A DNA stretch of 64,000 nucleotides from Chthoniobacteraceae bacterium (GCA_947449735.1 CANFTB010000005.1:62001-126000); one strand, 5' to 3'. Shown: positions 1-10,179, numbered from the stretch's first letter. Numbers and translations: made by a program. The notes: generated from the letters alone by a model not told the origin.

Positions 1-331
1 CCTCCCACTGCCGCTTGATCGGAGGGAGCCCGTCCAGACGGCTTCCGTGCAGGTAAGTCAGCCCCTTTTCCTTCTTCCACTTGGCCTTTTCAAGCATCTC
101 GCAATCAAACTTTTCAGCCACGAGGTACGCCTTGGCCGACTCCAAAGGCATCCCCAGATGAATCTTCTTCTTCAAGATCTCAGTCATCTCAGACGGGCTT
201 TGAACATCTTCGGTTGCGCCCTCTTCCTTGCATCCAGAAAGAACCATTAAACCGGCGGCAAGAAGTGCGTAAAAAAGAGAGGCCCTGACAGCCCTCAAAC
301 TCCTTGTTAGGATGCTTTTGAAAGTGGCCAT
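1..331 (-). CDS. Putative lipoprotein, C-terminus beyond left edge
   Basis: Reading leftwards from the ATG at 329-331 gives 110 residues with no stop before the window edge. The N-terminus is basic (MATFKSILTRSLR), followed by a hydrophobic stretch ending in a lipobox LSGC with the lipidated Cys at residue 34, then an acidic, Ser/Thr-rich linker. A short region near residues 58-70 (GMPLESAKAYL) resembles the start of SmpA/OmlA-like small-lipoprotein folds, but that likeness is weak. Export and lipidation are well supported. Function is not known. An alternative start at an internal Met in the signal sequence is unlikely because it would remove the basic N-region. Confidence 0.7.
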   Translation of the reverse strand, partial: MATFKSILTRSLRAVRASLFYALLAAGLMVLSGCKEEGATEDVQSPSEMTEILKKKIHLGMPLESAKAYLVAEKFDCEMLEKAKWKKEKGLTYLHGSRLDGLPPIKRQWE

Positions 332-532
332 TGTATCCCGGCTGCGACTTTGGTGTAACGCTTTGTTCATTAACATGTGCCGGGGGGGACACCCCAGTAT
401 GTTCAACAAAACCCAGAAACTACGTCAAGACTTTGGCATCAAAAATGTATGATACACATGAAGCAATCTTATTAATCTTCCAAACCCTTGCACCTTGGCA
501 TGCATCATGTATATGAGGCCGTCTCATTGGAC

Positions 533-575
533 GCCTTGATAATCTTCAAGGCCCTGCCAAAAGAGGTTCAGGGCC
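533..575. terminator. Two overlapping hairpins at the end of the 568-858 gene
   Basis: Two perfect 7-bp inverted repeats overlap here: 533-539 with 546-552, and 550-556 with 569-575. They share bases 550-552, so they cannot form together. They lie at and just past the stop of the leftward gene ending at 568, where a terminator is expected. There is no clean T-tract on the minus strand after either stem, so intrinsic termination is only a guess. Confidence 0.3.
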
Positions 576-858
576 GCCGGTTTGGAGACTCCACCGTGGC
601 TCCGCCGCCCTCGGGATCCGGTGTCAACTCACGCAGTCTCGCATCCTCAAGTTCCCTAGCCTTCGCCCGCTCCTCCGCCTTCTGCTTCCAGGCCCAGTAA
701 CGCACCCCGATGCGAACCGAATGGGAAATGCCCTCCAAGCTCGGATTGGAGCGCAGAATCGGGTCAATCGTGTCCTTCCACAGGAAAACACAGCTCGCGA
801 CTACAAGCAGCAGGCCGAGACCCACCTGAATCAAGCGCTCACGCCATTGAGAACTCAT
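568..858 (-). CDS. Small single-pass membrane protein, unknown function
   Basis: This encodes 96 residues. A short basic N-terminus (MSSQWRERL) is followed by one strongly hydrophobic helix at about residues 10-26 (VGLGLLLVVASCVFLW). The rest is charged, with an Arg/Lys/Glu/Ala-rich region at about 55-78 that could form a helix, and a Pro/Gly-rich tail. The layout suggests an inner-membrane anchor with a soluble helical tail. I do not recognise a family. It shares its leftward direction with the neighbours on both sides but is separated from them by more than 100 bases, so operon membership is uncertain. Confidence 0.5.
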   Translation of the reverse strand: MSSQWRERLIQVGLGLLLVVASCVFLWKDTIDPILRSNPSLEGISHSVRIGVRYWAWKQKAEERAKARELEDARLRELTPDPEGGGATVESPNRRP

Positions 859-969
859 GGATTGTTCGATTACGGAACTCCGACGGTTTGCCTTGCAGGC
901 TCCCTTTTAGCAAAGACCACCGGCTGTAGCTGCTGATCACATCTGGCAACCCGCCGGGGCGATGCGCGG

Positions 970-1455
970 CTACAACCCCATCTTAGTAAGCTCCTTGTCG
1001 AGAAGCATCTGAAACTGGGGAACATCTGTCGGCGCGGGTTTGTAACCCGGAAACGGCGGAACCATCCCCAGCTGCCCCATGTTGTCCAAATACCACGCAG
1101 CCTTCTGGCCGTCGGAGAAAGTCACGCTTCCACTCACCATGGCCCCCGGACGCATCAAGGTGTCCACCGCAACCGTGACACCGCCCGTCGGCACGGGGGC
1201 CTCCGCCGCTCCCTCGGGAGCGCCGGCGGCGTCGGCAGCAGCACCGGGGACGGCGGGATCATCAGCCGGAACGGGCTTCGCCTCGGGAATCGGATCCTTT
1301 GGAAGCAGCTTCAGATCGTCCACCAGCATGCGGGTCTCCATGTAGGTCAGGCGGATGTCCAGCTCGCTGCCCAGACGGGACTGGATCTCCGAGAGTTTCA
1401 TACCATCCGCAATCCATTGGGCTACTTTGCTTTTCTGCTCGTCAGTCAATTGCAT
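970..1455 (-). CDS. Hypothetical protein with HTH-like N-terminus and Ala/Pro linker
   Basis: This encodes 161 residues. Residues 1-50 (MQLTDEQKSKVAQWIADGMK onwards) are helical with a helix-turn-helix feel: 'KVAQWIADGMKLSEIQSRLG' resembles recognition helices of small regulators or of a 'sequence-in-order' domain. Residues about 55-95 are an Ala/Pro/Glu-rich flexible linker. The C-terminal part (about 96-161) is probably beta-rich and contains SGSVTFSDGQKAAWYLDNMG. No signal peptide is visible, so it is probably cytoplasmic. A DNA-binding role is an inference from the N-terminus only. Its start overlaps a possible 33-codon ORF at 1442-1543. Confidence 0.6.
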   Translation of the reverse strand: MQLTDEQKSKVAQWIADGMKLSEIQSRLGSELDIRLTYMETRMLVDDLKLLPKDPIPEAKPVPADDPAVPGAAADAAGAPEGAAEAPVPTGGVTVAVDTLMRPGAMVSGSVTFSDGQKAAWYLDNMGQLGMVPPFPGYKPAPTDVPQFQMLLDKELTKMGL

Positions 1456-1543
1456 ATCGAAAATCTCTCTGGCGGCAATACTCGGCCAACTCCCGCTGCA
1501 TGTCGAGATCCTCGCGCAGTCTTAGAATACGCGCCCAAATCAA
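1442..1543 (-). CDS. Possible small ORF overlapping the downstream start
   Basis: In the leftward frame ending with TGA at 1442-1444, an open stretch runs between the esterase gene and the gene starting at 1455. From the TTG at 1541-1543 it would encode 33 residues, ending in AEYCRQRDFRYAID. From the ATG at 1499-1501 it would encode 19. The frame stays open upstream into the esterase gene. Its stop overlaps the next start by about 14 bases, the arrangement expected for translational coupling. There is no recognised domain, and it may simply be chance. Confidence 0.2.
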   Translation of the reverse strand: MIWARILRLREDLDMQRELAEYCRQRDFRYAID

Positions 1544-1560
1544 AGCAGGCTCCGCGGTCT

Positions 1561-2460
1561 TTACTGCGCGGCCGGCTTGTCAATCCACCCCATCGCAGCC
1601 ATCCACTCGCCCACGCGCTGCGGCCAACTCGCCACCGGGTTGCTCCCCTGACGCATCCCAAAACCGTGGCCGCCAGTGTGGAAAACATGCAACTCCGCCG
1701 GCAAACTCAGCTTCTTGTACTCCAAATAGAGAAGGGCGCTGGCGCTGGCGCTAGTGGTTCCCCTGTCGTCGTGGGCATGGACCAGACACGCGGGCGGCGA
1801 TTTGGGAGTCACCTTGACGGTTGGCAAAAGCGCAAAAGGATTCTCTGCCGAAACAAGATATGCGGGATACACCGGAATCACAAAGTCCGGAGTGGCGTCC
1901 TCAACGTCACAGGCGGGATCGGTGCGGTAGGTCCTCTCGTTGGGATACAGCGAAGCCATGACCGCCAGATGGCCCCCCGCCGAAAACCCAAGGATGCCTA
2001 CCTTCTTCGGATTGATCCCCCACTCCTCGGCATGGCGGCGAACCTGCCCCATCGCCCGCTGGGCATCCTGGAGCGGTTCCACGCCCGGAACCTTGTTGCG
2101 CACGGGCACCCTGTACTTCAACAAAACCGCGGTGACACCGAGAGAGTTCAACCATTCGCACACCTGCGTCCCCTCGTGCTCGATCGCCAAAATCCCGTAG
2201 CCGCCGCCCGGACAAACAATCACAGCCGTACCGTTCGCTTTGTCCGGACGGTAAACGGTCAGGGTGGGATCGGAGACGTTGGTGATGCGAAGCACATCAT
2301 TGGGCCCCTTCGGCTCAAGGCGCTTCTCGGGTTCAAGCACCACGGTGGACTTCTCAGGCGCCCCCTCGGGCCAAAGCTTGAGAACCACAGGCTCCACGGC
2401 GTGTACTTGGGAAGCCAGACAGCCGAGGAGGGTAAATAGTACGTTTCGCAGAAATGACAT
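1561..2460 (-). CDS. Secreted alpha/beta hydrolase, acetyl-esterase/lipase type
   Basis: This encodes 299 residues with an N-terminal signal peptide (MSFLRNVLFTLLGCLASQVHA). The fold shows the oxyanion motif CPGGGYG near residue 82, the nucleophile elbow GFSAGG near 160, an Asp in HAHDD near 227 and a His in HTGGHGFG near 267. This is the layout of the secreted BD-FAE/endo-xylanase-associated esterases common in Verrucomicrobia and Planctomycetes, which are thought to deacylate plant or algal polysaccharide. The substrate cannot be read from sequence. It sits alone between two unrelated leftward genes, with a terminator-like hairpin upstream. Confidence 0.85.
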   Translation of the reverse strand: MSFLRNVLFTLLGCLASQVHAVEPVVLKLWPEGAPEKSTVVLEPEKRLEPKGPNDVLRITNVSDPTLTVYRPDKANGTAVIVCPGGGYGILAIEHEGTQVCEWLNSLGVTAVLLKYRVPVRNKVPGVEPLQDAQRAMGQVRRHAEEWGINPKKVGILGFSAGGHLAVMASLYPNERTYRTDPACDVEDATPDFVIPVYPAYLVSAENPFALLPTVKVTPKSPPACLVHAHDDRGTTSASASALLYLEYKKLSLPAELHVFHTGGHGFGMRQGSNPVASWPQRVGEWMAAMGWIDKPAAQ

Positions 2461-2571
2461 GGGAGGGGGTGTTCATAAGTCTTTTAGCCTCGGACACCAA
2501 AGATCACAACTGCGTTTTCAACCCCGGAACAGGCGCCCGGAACGCATGCACCCGGATGCCCCTTTGAAATC

Positions 2572-2618
2572 AAAAAGACCCGCTCCCCCGTGAGGGAGGC
2601 GGGCCTTCTCAAATTTTT
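2572..2618 (-). terminator. Intrinsic terminator downstream of trxA
   Basis: A GC-rich stem (CCCGCTCCC paired with GGGAGGCGGG, one bulge) lies at about 2579-2603. On the minus strand it is followed by a run of five T (complement of the A-run at 2572-2576), just after the trxA stop. On the plus strand it is followed by AAATTTTT, so it may work in both directions. Confidence 0.65.
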
Positions 2619-2644
2619 CCTTAAACGATCCGCAGGAACAGATG

Positions 2645-2974
2645 CTACAGCAAAGAATCCAGCTTTGCAGTCAGGACGGACTTGGACACCGCCCCCACCA
2701 ACTGCTCGACCGGCTCGCCATTCTTGAAGAACAGAAGCGCCGGGATGGAGTTGATCCGATAACGGGCGGCGAGCGCCTGTGCATCGTCCACATTGACCTT
2801 CGCGACCTTCACCTGCCCCACCTTGGCGTCGGCGATCTCATCGATGACCGGGCTCAGCATTTTGCAGGGTCCACACCAGGGCGCCCAGAAATCCACAAGC
2901 ACAGGAACGGTGGAGTGAAGGATTTCAGAGTCGAAGTTGGTTTCGGTGATTGTGAGTACGTTTGAACTAGCCAT
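2645..2974 (-). CDS. trxA: Thioredoxin
   Basis: This encodes 109 residues, the usual length for a free cytoplasmic thioredoxin. The active site WCGPC is at about residues 34-38, and the cis-Pro region NSIPALLFF lies at about 75-83. The FWAPW lead-in and the final GAVSKSVL segment also fit the family. It acts as a general disulfide reductant, recharged by thioredoxin reductase, which is not in this window. It follows the repeat protein 2995-4284 by only 20 bases and may be co-transcribed with it. A good terminator lies just downstream. Confidence 0.97.
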   Translation of the reverse strand: MASSNVLTITETNFDSEILHSTVPVLVDFWAPWCGPCKMLSPVIDEIADAKVGQVKVAKVNVDDAQALAARYRINSIPALLFFKNGEPVEQLVGAVSKSVLTAKLDSLL

Positions 2975-2994
2975 AAGAGCAAAAAGTTAAGCGA

Positions 2995-4284
2995 TTAATT
3001 GACCACTGAATAAGCCATAAAGGTGCTGATCGCCGCAAGCAAAGCCACCACGGTCGCCGCGATCGCGAGCCATTTTTCCATCCCTCCTGCGGCCTCGGGC
3101 TGAGCCTCCGGTTCCTCGCCGATGTCAGCCATAATCGCGGCGGCAGGCACGGCCGCTTTCTTGGGAGGAGCGGCCACGGGGGCGACGCCCCCGGGAGCGG
3201 CGGCAGGAACAGGCGCGGTCGCGAGCGGCACGGTCGCTTTCGGTGCCGGCTTGGGCATCGATGGAATCGTAACGGCTGCAGGCGACTGCAACCTTACAGT
3301 GGCCTTCGGGAGACCCGGGGAGGCTGGTGCGGCGGGAGCGGCAGGTGCCCCAGATACGGGAGCTCCTCCAGCACGCAGCGGAACCGTTTGAACCCCGGAA
3401 GCGCTCATGGCAACTGCAGGGGGAGTCACGCTGGCAGGGCGGACAGGAGCGACAGGCGCTGTCTGGAGCGGCGCCGTAACGGGACCGACACCTGGCGGCT
3501 TCGGAGGCGCGGGGGGTGCAGGCGGAGCGCCGGGGGCAGAAAGTTTGGGGAGAGGAGGTCCGGGATGCGCCGGGGGAGCGGGCGGAGCGCCTGCCGGCGA
3601 CAAAGGCTTCAAGGCGGGCGCTGCAATCGGAGCAGGCCCTGCAATCGGGGCGGGTCCTGCAATCGGGGCGGGTCCTGCAATCGGAGCGGGTCCTGCAATC
3701 GGGGCGGGCGCTGCAATCGGGGCGGGCGCTGCAATCGGGGCGGGCGCTGCAATCGGGGCGGGCGCTGCAATCGGGGCAGGCGCCGCAATCTGGGCGGGTC
3801 CTGCAATCTGGGCGGGTCCTGCAATCGGGGCAGGCGCCGCAATCGGGGCAGGCGCCGCAATCGGGGCAGGCGCCGCAATCGGGGCAGGCGCCGCAATCGG
3901 GGCAGGCGCCGCAATCGGGGCAGGCGCCGCAATCGGGGCAGGCGCTGCAATCCGGGCGGGCCCTGCAATCGGGGCGAGCGCTGCGGCTGCGGACACGATG
4001 GGCAGTGGCGAAACGTTCCCAGCAACCGTTGCACCAACAGGCGAAGCCACAGGTTTCAACACACCCGGAGCGGCAACCAACTTTACTGTTTCGGGCCTGG
4101 ACGGAACTCCCGGAGCGGGAGCCTGAACCACCTGAGCTGAAGTCAGCTTCATAGGAGGCTTGCCCGGAGCCGTAATCGCGGCCGCCTTCAAGGGGCCACC
4201 GCTGGGCCTCGGGGGCAAAGTAATCTTGATAGTGTCGGAAGACACACCTTCTGAACCAGGAGCTTGTGGGGGAATCTCAGACAT
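2995..4284 (-). CDS. Ala/Pro hexapeptide-repeat protein with C-terminal membrane anchor
   Basis: This encodes 429 residues. Residues 1-105 are Pro-rich and begin with a short conserved-looking piece, [13 protein letters not shown]. Residues 106-225 are 20 tandem hexapeptides of the type IAAPAP or IAGPAP (two end in Q, one in R, one in L). Residues 226-390 are more irregular Pro/Ala sequence. The C-terminus has an acidic patch and then one hydrophobic helix at about 402-427, giving a tail-anchored topology with a short exposed end. There is no signal peptide. The composition suggests a long extended arm, as in TonB-like or spacer proteins, projecting from the membrane; this is inference. It lies 20 bases upstream of trxA. 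Confidence 0.75.
   Translation of the reverse strand: MSEIPPQAPGSEGVSSDTIKITLPPRPSGGPLKAAAITAPGKPPMKLTSAQVVQAPAPGVPSRPETVKLVAAPGVLKPVASPVGATVAGNVSPLPIVSAAAALAPIAGPARIAAPAPIAAPAPIAAPAPIAAPAPIAAPAPIAAPAPIAAPAPIAGPAQIAGPAQIAAPAPIAAPAPIAAPAPIAAPAPIAAPAPIAGPAPIAGPAPIAGPAPIAGPAPIAAPALKPLSPAGAPPAPPAHPGPPLPKLSAPGAPPAPPAPPKPPGVGPVTAPLQTAPVAPVRPASVTPPAVAMSASGVQTVPLRAGGAPVSGAPAAPAAPASPGLPKATVRLQSPAAVTIPSMPKPAPKATVPLATAPVPAAAPGGVAPVAAPPKKAAVPAAAIMADIGEEPEAQPEAAGGMEKWLAIAATVVALLAAISTFMAYSVVN
3610..3969 (-). repeat. 20 x 18-bp tandem repeat inside the Ala/Pro protein gene
   Basis: About 360 bases consist of 18-base units with the plus-strand core GCAATCGGGGC and small changes (gggt/gggc, cc/cg). All units keep the frame, coding for IA(A/G)PAP. 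Blocks of identical variants sit next to each other, the pattern left by unequal crossing-over or slippage. Copy number probably varies between strains. Confidence 0.95.
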
Positions 4285-4453
4285 ACACGTGGGAGCGCCT
4301 TTGCGACCCCTTTCTTCTCACCTCAAACCGCCTCCTGTCAATCGGATCCTCCCCCGCCACGCGTTTATTGTACACGTCCGTGGAACCTCTGAAACCCGAT
4401 GCCCCCAACCTCGGGAAGGAGCGGCAAAAACACCGCCCTCCCTCCGCCGTCCG

Positions 4454-7400
4454 CTACTCTGGAGAGTAGCCAAGCCATGGCCCAAGCCAGCGCTCGACCT
4501 CGCTCAAAGGAAGCGACTTTCTTCCCGCATAATCCTCCATCTGATCCCGTCCCAGATTCCCCACTCCAAAATAACGCGATTCCGGATGCCCGAAATACAG
4601 TCCGCTCACACTCGACCCGGGCCACATCGCATAACTCTCCGTCAAACGCATCCCAAGCCGCTCCTCCACATGCAGCAACTTCCACAGCTTGCCCTTCTCG
4701 GTGTGGTCCGGGCACGCTGGATACCCGGGCGCCGGACGGATCCCACGGTACCGCTCCTCAATCACTTCCTCCATGCTCAGCGATTCCGCGGCGCCGTAAC
4801 CCCATTCCAAGCGGGCGCGCGCATGCAGCCACTCCGCAAAAGCCTCCGCAAGACGGTCCGCCAGCGCCTCCGCCATGATGACGCCATAGTCATCGTGGCC
4901 CGCCCTGAACTCCTCAATCAACTCCGGCAACCCAAATCCGGACGTCACGGCAAAGCCCCCGATATAATCCGGAAGCCCGCTCTCCACTGGAGCCACAAAA
5001 TCAGCCAGAGAACGGTAAGGCTTACCCTCCTCCTTCTCGCGCTGCTGCCTCAGGAAATGAAAACGCTCCAGCTCGACAGCGCGGGAATCATCGGAGAAGA
5101 CCGCCACGTCGTCAGACACCGAGGCGGCGGGGAAGAAGCCGTAAACAGCTCTCAACCCAAGTAGGTTCTGGCTGAGAATCCGCTCCAACAACTCCTGCGC
5201 GTCGGCAAAAAGCTTCCGCGCCGTTTCGCCGTACTTCTCGTGGGTGAAAATCTTTGGGTACACCCCGCGCAAATCCCAGGTGTGGAAAAACGGACCCCAG
5301 TCGATGTAGGCCGCGATTTCCTCTAACTTGGCCTCGATCACCGGTGCCCCGTGCGGATTCAACTCCGGCGCCCGAACCCCCGCCGCCAGGGGCGTCGCGA
5401 TCACCCTGACCCCGTGGAATGCCGGCGTGGGAACATCCTCCGCCCTCCAAGTGATGGGCGTCCGGTGCGCACGCGCATGCTCCAGAGACACGAGCGGATC
5501 CGCCGCAGCCTGATGCTGGTTGCGCAGGGACTCCTGCATCCGCGCGTTGTCCTCCACGTACTTGCGCCTTTGCTCCGGACTGATCAGCGCTCCCACAGTC
5601 GGCACCGCCCGGCTCGCATCCAAAACATGCACCACAGAATGGTCGTACACGGGCGCGATCTTCACCGCCGTGTGCGCCTTGCTGGTCGTCGCCCCCCCGA
5701 TCAGCAGGGGGATCTTGAAGCCCTGGCGCTTCATTTCACGCGCCACGTAAATCATCTCATCCAGCGAAGGCGTGATCAGCCCGCTTAAGCCGATGACGTC
5801 CACCGCGTGCTCCCGCGCGGCCTCCAAAATCTTGTCGCAGGACACCATCACCCCAAGGTCGATCACCTCGTAGTTGTTACAACCCAGCACGACACCCACG
5901 ATGTTCTTGCCGATGTCGTGCACGTCCCCCTTCACCGTGGCCAGCAGGACCTTACCCTGCGCATGCGACCCCCCGGAGGCGGCCTTCTCCTGCTCCATGA
6001 AGGGAGTCAGGTAAGCCACCGCCTTTTTCATCACGCGGGCCGACTTCACCACCTGCGGCAGAAACATCTTCCCGGCGCCGAACAAGTCGCCGACCACCGA
6101 CATCCCGTCCATCAGCGGCCCTTCGATCACCAACAGAGGACGCCCCAGAAGCACCCTCGCCTCCTCCGCATCGGCCTCGATATGGTCGACAATCCCTTTT
6201 ATCAGGGCGTGCTTCAAGCGGGCATGGACGCTCCCCTGCCGCCACAACTGCTCCTCCGCGGCGCTCTCCACGCGACCCTTGTTGCGGATGGTCTCGGCAA
6301 ACTCCACCAAACGCTCGGTCGCATCCGAACGCCGGTTCAACAGGACGTCCTCAACGCGCTCCAGAAGGTCGCGGGGGATCTCCTCGTAAACCTCCAGCAT
6401 GCCGGCGTTCACAATGCCCATGTCGAGCCCCGCGCGGATGGCGTGGAACAGAAAGGCCGAATGCATGGCTTCGCGCACGGGGTTGTTGCCCCGGAAGCTG
6501 AAGGAGATGTTCGACAAACCGCCGCTGACCTTGGCGCCCGGAAGGTTCGCCTTGATCCAGCGCGTCGCGTCGATGAAGTCGACCGCGTAGTTCTGGTGCT
6601 CCTCGATCCCGGTCGCCACCGTCAGAATGTTCGGGTCAAAAATGATGTCCTGGGCGGGGAACCCCGCCTTCTCCGTGAGCAGTTTGTAGGAGCGCGAACA
6701 GATCTCCTTGCGTCGCTCCAAATTGTCCGCCTGCCCGCGCTCGTCAAAGGCCATCACCACCACGGCCGCTCCGTAGCGCCGGATGCTCCGCGCCTGCTGC
6801 AAAAACTTCTCCTCCCCCTCCTTCAGCGAAATCGAGTTCACCACCCCCTTGCCCTGCAAACACTGCAGCCCCGCCTCCAGCACCTCCCACTTCGAGGAGT
6901 CCACCATCACCGGAACTCTCGAAATATCGGGCTCCGACCCGATCAAATGCAGAAATCTCGTCATGGCACCCACCCCGTCCAGCATCCCCTCGTCCATGTT
7001 GACGTCGATGATCTGCGCCCCGTTCTCAACCTGCTGCCGGGCCACGGTAAGCGCCCCCTCGTAGTCGCCGGCGAGGACGAGCTTTTGAAACTTGGGCGAA
7101 CCCGTCACGTTGGTGCGCTCGCCGACGTTCACAAAATTCGTCAGCGCCGTCGCGTTGAACGGCTCCAGTCCGGAAAGCCGGAGCGCCCCGGGCTCCGCGA
7201 TCACGGGAATGGCCCGCGGCGCCGACTCCCGCACGGCCTCCGCCATCCGCGCGATGTGCGCGGGCGTCGTGCCGCAGCAACCGCCCACCACGTTCAAAAG
7301 ACCGTCCGCCGCCCAATCCCCGAGCTGGGGCGCCAGCGACTCCGGGGTCTCCGGGAACCCGGTTTCCGAAAGCGGATCGGGAAGACCGGCGTTCGGATAC

Positions 7401-8320
7401 ACGCTCAGGTACACCGGCGAGCACACGGAGAGCTCCTCCACGCGCGGCCGCATCTCTTTGGGCCCTAGGGCACAGTTAATCCCAACGCTGAGCAGCGGCA
7501 CGTGCGAAACCGAGTTCCAGAAACCCTCCGGAGTCTGCCCCGTCAGGCTGCGGTCGCTGTTCGCCTGCGTGAACGTGACGGACGCCATGATCGGCACCCG
7601 GCGGCGCCCGGGCGTGTAGATGCCCCCCTGCGCTGGCACCGGGTCAATCCCCAGCTTCTCGTACACGTCCAGAATCGCAGCGAACGCAGCCTTTGCATTC
7701 AGCGTGTCAAAAATCGTCTCCACCAGCAGCGTGTCCACCCCGCCCTCCAGCAATGCCTCCACCTGTTCACGATAGGCATACCGCAGCTGTTCAAAGTTCA
7801 CCGTGCGGAACCCGGGGTCGTTCACATCCGGGGAAATGGACCCCGTCACCGGCATCGGCCCGATGGCTCCCGCCACAAAGCGCTGCTGCCCCGTTTTTTC
7901 CGCCACACGGTCGGCCGCCGCGCGCGCGATCCGGGCGGCTGCGAGGTTCATCTCCCGCGCCGTGTCCCGCAGGAAAGGGTCGTGGATGACCCGGTCCATG
8001 AACTCCTGGTCCTTGCGCCCGTGCTCCCCCTTGAGGAGGAAATCGTGCTGGCCGATGGTCGTTGCGGAAAAGGTATTGGTCTCGATCAGGTCCGAACCCG
8101 CCTCGAGATAGCCCGTGTGGATCTCCTCAATCACGGAGGGACGGGTGAGCAGAAGCATCTCATTGTTACCCTTCAAATCCTTGCCCGACCAGTCTTTGAA
8201 CGACTCCCCGCGGTAGGCCGCCTCGTCCAGCTTGTAGCGCTGAACCATCGTGCCCATGGCGCCGTCCAGAACAACGACACGTCTTTGAAGAAGGGAGAGA
8301 AGCGGGTGAACAGATTCCAT
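4454..8320 (-). CDS. metH: Cobalamin-dependent methionine synthase
   Basis: This encodes 1288 residues, full length for MetH (E. coli about 1227). It transfers the methyl group of 5-methyl-tetrahydrofolate to homocysteine through methylcobalamin. The homocysteine domain (about 1-350) carries the zinc Cys motifs GINCALGP and GGCCGTTP. The pterin-binding domain (about 375-640) has [14 protein letters not shown]. The cobalamin domain has the cap helices followed by DVHDIGKN, whose His near residue 800 is the lower axial Co ligand. The C-terminal activation domain has [15 protein letters not shown], the AdoMet-binding signature. It lies 158 bases downstream of glnS on the same strand. I found no obvious cobalamin riboswitch in that gap. 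Confidence 0.98.
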   Translation of the reverse strand: MESVHPLLSLLQRRVVVLDGAMGTMVQRYKLDEAAYRGESFKDWSGKDLKGNNEMLLLTRPSVIEEIHTGYLEAGSDLIETNTFSATTIGQHDFLLKGEHGRKDQEFMDRVIHDPFLRDTAREMNLAAARIARAAADRVAEKTGQQRFVAGAIGPMPVTGSISPDVNDPGFRTVNFEQLRYAYREQVEALLEGGVDTLLVETIFDTLNAKAAFAAILDVYEKLGIDPVPAQGGIYTPGRRRVPIMASVTFTQANSDRSLTGQTPEGFWNSVSHVPLLSVGINCALGPKEMRPRVEELSVCSPVYLSVYPNAGLPDPLSETGFPETPESLAPQLGDWAADGLLNVVGGCCGTTPAHIARMAEAVRESAPRAIPVIAEPGALRLSGLEPFNATALTNFVNVGERTNVTGSPKFQKLVLAGDYEGALTVARQQVENGAQIIDVNMDEGMLDGVGAMTRFLHLIGSEPDISRVPVMVDSSKWEVLEAGLQCLQGKGVVNSISLKEGEEKFLQQARSIRRYGAAVVVMAFDERGQADNLERRKEICSRSYKLLTEKAGFPAQDIIFDPNILTVATGIEEHQNYAVDFIDATRWIKANLPGAKVSGGLSNISFSFRGNNPVREAMHSAFLFHAIRAGLDMGIVNAGMLEVYEEIPRDLLERVEDVLLNRRSDATERLVEFAETIRNKGRVESAAEEQLWRQGSVHARLKHALIKGIVDHIEADAEEARVLLGRPLLVIEGPLMDGMSVVGDLFGAGKMFLPQVVKSARVMKKAVAYLTPFMEQEKAASGGSHAQGKVLLATVKGDVHDIGKNIVGVVLGCNNYEVIDLGVMVSCDKILEAAREHAVDVIGLSGLITPSLDEMIYVAREMKRQGFKIPLLIGGATTSKAHTAVKIAPVYDHSVVHVLDASRAVPTVGALISPEQRRKYVEDNARMQESLRNQHQAAADPLVSLEHARAHRTPITWRAEDVPTPAFHGVRVIATPLAAGVRAPELNPHGAPVIEAKLEEIAAYIDWGPFFHTWDLRGVYPKIFTHEKYGETARKLFADAQELLERILSQNLLGLRAVYGFFPAASVSDDVAVFSDDSRAVELERFHFLRQQREKEEGKPYRSLADFVAPVESGLPDYIGGFAVTSGFGLPELIEEFRAGHDDYGVIMAEALADRLAEAFAEWLHARARLEWGYGAAESLSMEEVIEERYRGIRPAPGYPACPDHTEKGKLWKLLHVEERLGMRLTESYAMWPGSSVSGLYFGHPESRYFGVGNLGRDQMEDYAGRKSLPLSEVERWLGPWLGYSPE

Positions 8321-8371
8321 GATCGTGGCCTACTAAACAACCAGCGGGGGCCGGGGGGCAAGCAAAACAAA

Positions 8372-8393
8372 TGGACGCATCATGATGTGTCCA
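8372..8393. repeat. Near-perfect 10-bp inverted repeat between glnS and metH
   Basis: TGGACGCATC at 8372-8381 faces GATGTGTCCA at 8384-8393 with a 2-base centre and one mismatch. It lies 50-70 bases upstream of the metH start. Its spacing suits a dimeric repressor operator as well as a small hairpin. No T-run follows on the minus strand, so a strong terminator for glnS is unlikely. Confidence 0.45.
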
Positions 8394-8478
8394 TGCGTTT
8401 CAGTGCGCGCGCAGGCACAGGCCTCCCCCGCCGCGCTGCACGCCGCACGAATCCCCCTCCTTCCTCCAGCCCGCCCGC

Positions 8479-10179
8479 CTACTTCCCCTTGGCGAAACCG
8501 TCCTTCAACGCCACCGTCCGGTTGAACACCGGCGCGCCCGGGCGGCTGTCCTTCGGATCGGTGTAAAAGTAACCGACCCGCTCAAACTGGTAGTGGGCCC
8601 CGCCGGAAGCCGACGCCACAGAGGGCTCCAGCTTCGCCGTGACGACCTCGAGGGACGCCGGGTTCAGGAACTGGGTGAAACTTCCCTCCTCGCCCGCCGC
8701 CTCGTCCGGCTGGGCCTCGGTGAAGAGCTTGTCGTACAGGCGCACCTGGACGTCGAGCGCCTGCGCAGCGCTCACCCAGTGGATGGTTCCCTTCACCTTG
8801 GGACGCCCCACGGGCTTCACCCCGCGCCGGGTCGCGTCGTCGTAGGTGCAGCGCAACTCCACCACCTCGCCAGCGGCGTCCTTCACCACTTCGTGACAGA
8901 TGATGCAGAACGCGTACTTCAGTCGCACCTCGCCACCCGGAACCAGCCTGTGGAAGTCGGGCACCGGGTGCTCCATGAAATCATCGCGCTCGATATAAAG
9001 CTCGCGGCTGAGCGGCACGCGCCGCTTGCCGGCCTCGGGATCCTCCGGATTGTTCACCAGCTCGACCTCCTCGACCTGCCCCTCGGGATAATTGGTGATC
9101 ACCACCTTCAGCGGCCGCAACACCCCGTAAACGCGCTGCGCGTGCTTGTTCAAATCCTCGCGGACGCAATGCTCCAGAAGCGCCAACTCCGTGAGGGACG
9201 GATACTTCGTGAGGCCGATCGTCTCGCAAAACACGCGCACCGACGCCGGCGTGTAACCCCTGCGCCGGATCCCGCTGATGGTGGGCATGCGCGGATCGTC
9301 CCACCCGTTCACCAGCCCCGCCTTCACCATCTCGAGCAGCTTCCGCTTGCTCATCACCGTGTAGGTCAGGTTCAGGCGGGCAAACTCCCGCTGGTACGGT
9401 TTTCCGGGAAGGCCATCCACGTTGTCGATGAGCCACTCGTAGAGGGGCCGGTGGTGTTCAAACTCAAGCGTGCAAAGGCTGTGCGTGATCCCCTCCAGGG
9501 CGTCGCTCAAGGGGTGCGCATAGTCGTACATCGGATAGATGCACCACGCGTCCCCAGTGCGGTGGTGGTGGGCGTGCAGAATCCGGTAGATGACCGGGTC
9601 CCTCAAATTCATGTTCGGGGAGGCCATGTCGATTTTGGCCCGCAGAATGCGCTCCCCCTCCCGGAACTCTCCGGCGCGCATCCTCGCAAACATGTCCTTG
9701 TTTTCGGCCACCGAACGGTCTCTATACGGGCTCGGAGTGCCCGGCTGGGTCAGCGAACCGCGGTGGGCGCGGACCTGCTCCAAAGTCTGGTCGTCCACGT
9801 AGGCCAGTCCCTTTTCAATCAGCTGCACGGCGAACCCGTAGAGCTTCTCAAAGTAGTCGCTCGCGTAGAAAAGGTTCTGTCCCCAGTCGAACCCCAGCCA
9901 TTTCACGTCCTCCTGAATACTGTGCACGTACTCGACCTCCTCCTTGACCGGATTGGTGTCGTCGAAACGCAGGTGGCAGCGGGACTTCGGGGCGTTTTCC
10001 AACGCCAGGCCGAAGTTGAGGCAGATGCTCTTGGCGTGCCCGATGTGCAGGTATCCGTTCGGCTCCGGCGGAAACCGGGTGATCACCCAGCCTTCGTTGC
10101 GCTGCGCGGCAACATCGGCGGCGATGAGTTCGCGTATAAAATCCTTGGAAACGGAGGCGGGCGCATCAGACATAGCCAC
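8479..10179 (-). CDS. glnS: Glutaminyl-tRNA synthetase
   Basis: This encodes 566 residues, the usual GlnRS length. It charges tRNA-Gln with glutamine in the cytoplasm. The class I signatures are both present: [15 protein letters not shown] near residues 37-51 (HIGH box) and VMSKRKL near 272-278 (KMSKS box). The C-terminal part contains the beta-barrel anticodon-binding region, for example GTIHWVSA. A second Met two codons into the protein (MAMSDAP) is a possible alternative start. A true GlnRS means this bacterium need not rely only on the GatCAB transamidation route for Gln-tRNA. Confidence 0.97.
   Translation of the reverse strand: MAMSDAPASVSKDFIRELIAADVAAQRNEGWVITRFPPEPNGYLHIGHAKSICLNFGLALENAPKSRCHLRFDDTNPVKEEVEYVHSIQEDVKWLGFDWGQNLFYASDYFEKLYGFAVQLIEKGLAYVDDQTLEQVRAHRGSLTQPGTPSPYRDRSVAENKDMFARMRAGEFREGERILRAKIDMASPNMNLRDPVIYRILHAHHHRTGDAWCIYPMYDYAHPLSDALEGITHSLCTLEFEHHRPLYEWLIDNVDGLPGKPYQREFARLNLTYTVMSKRKLLEMVKAGLVNGWDDPRMPTISGIRRRGYTPASVRVFCETIGLTKYPSLTELALLEHCVREDLNKHAQRVYGVLRPLKVVITNYPEGQVEEVELVNNPEDPEAGKRRVPLSRELYIERDDFMEHPVPDFHRLVPGGEVRLKYAFCIICHEVVKDAAGEVVELRCTYDDATRRGVKPVGRPKVKGTIHWVSAAQALDVQVRLYDKLFTEAQPDEAAGEEGSFTQFLNPASLEVVTAKLEPSVASASGGAHYQFERVGYFYTDPKDSRPGAPVFNRTVALKDGFAKGK

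Noticed and set aside
3610-3969. CRISPR-like repeat array
   Set aside because: The 18-base units are contiguous with no unique spacers and code for in-frame hexapeptides.
3388-4154. Several long ORFs on both strands over the 18-bp repeat
   Set aside because: A repeat of a multiple of three bases keeps many frames open. Only the leftward frame with flanking non-repeat sequence and a membrane anchor is credible.
5807-7468. A 553-codon plus-strand ORF antisense to metH
   Set aside because: High-GC shadow of a well-conserved gene; the translated sequence is His/Arg/Leu-rich without any domain.
8321-8478. Cobalamin or SAM riboswitch before metH
   Set aside because: The gap is short and shows only a small palindrome; I could not find the conserved B12 box or SAM-type core.
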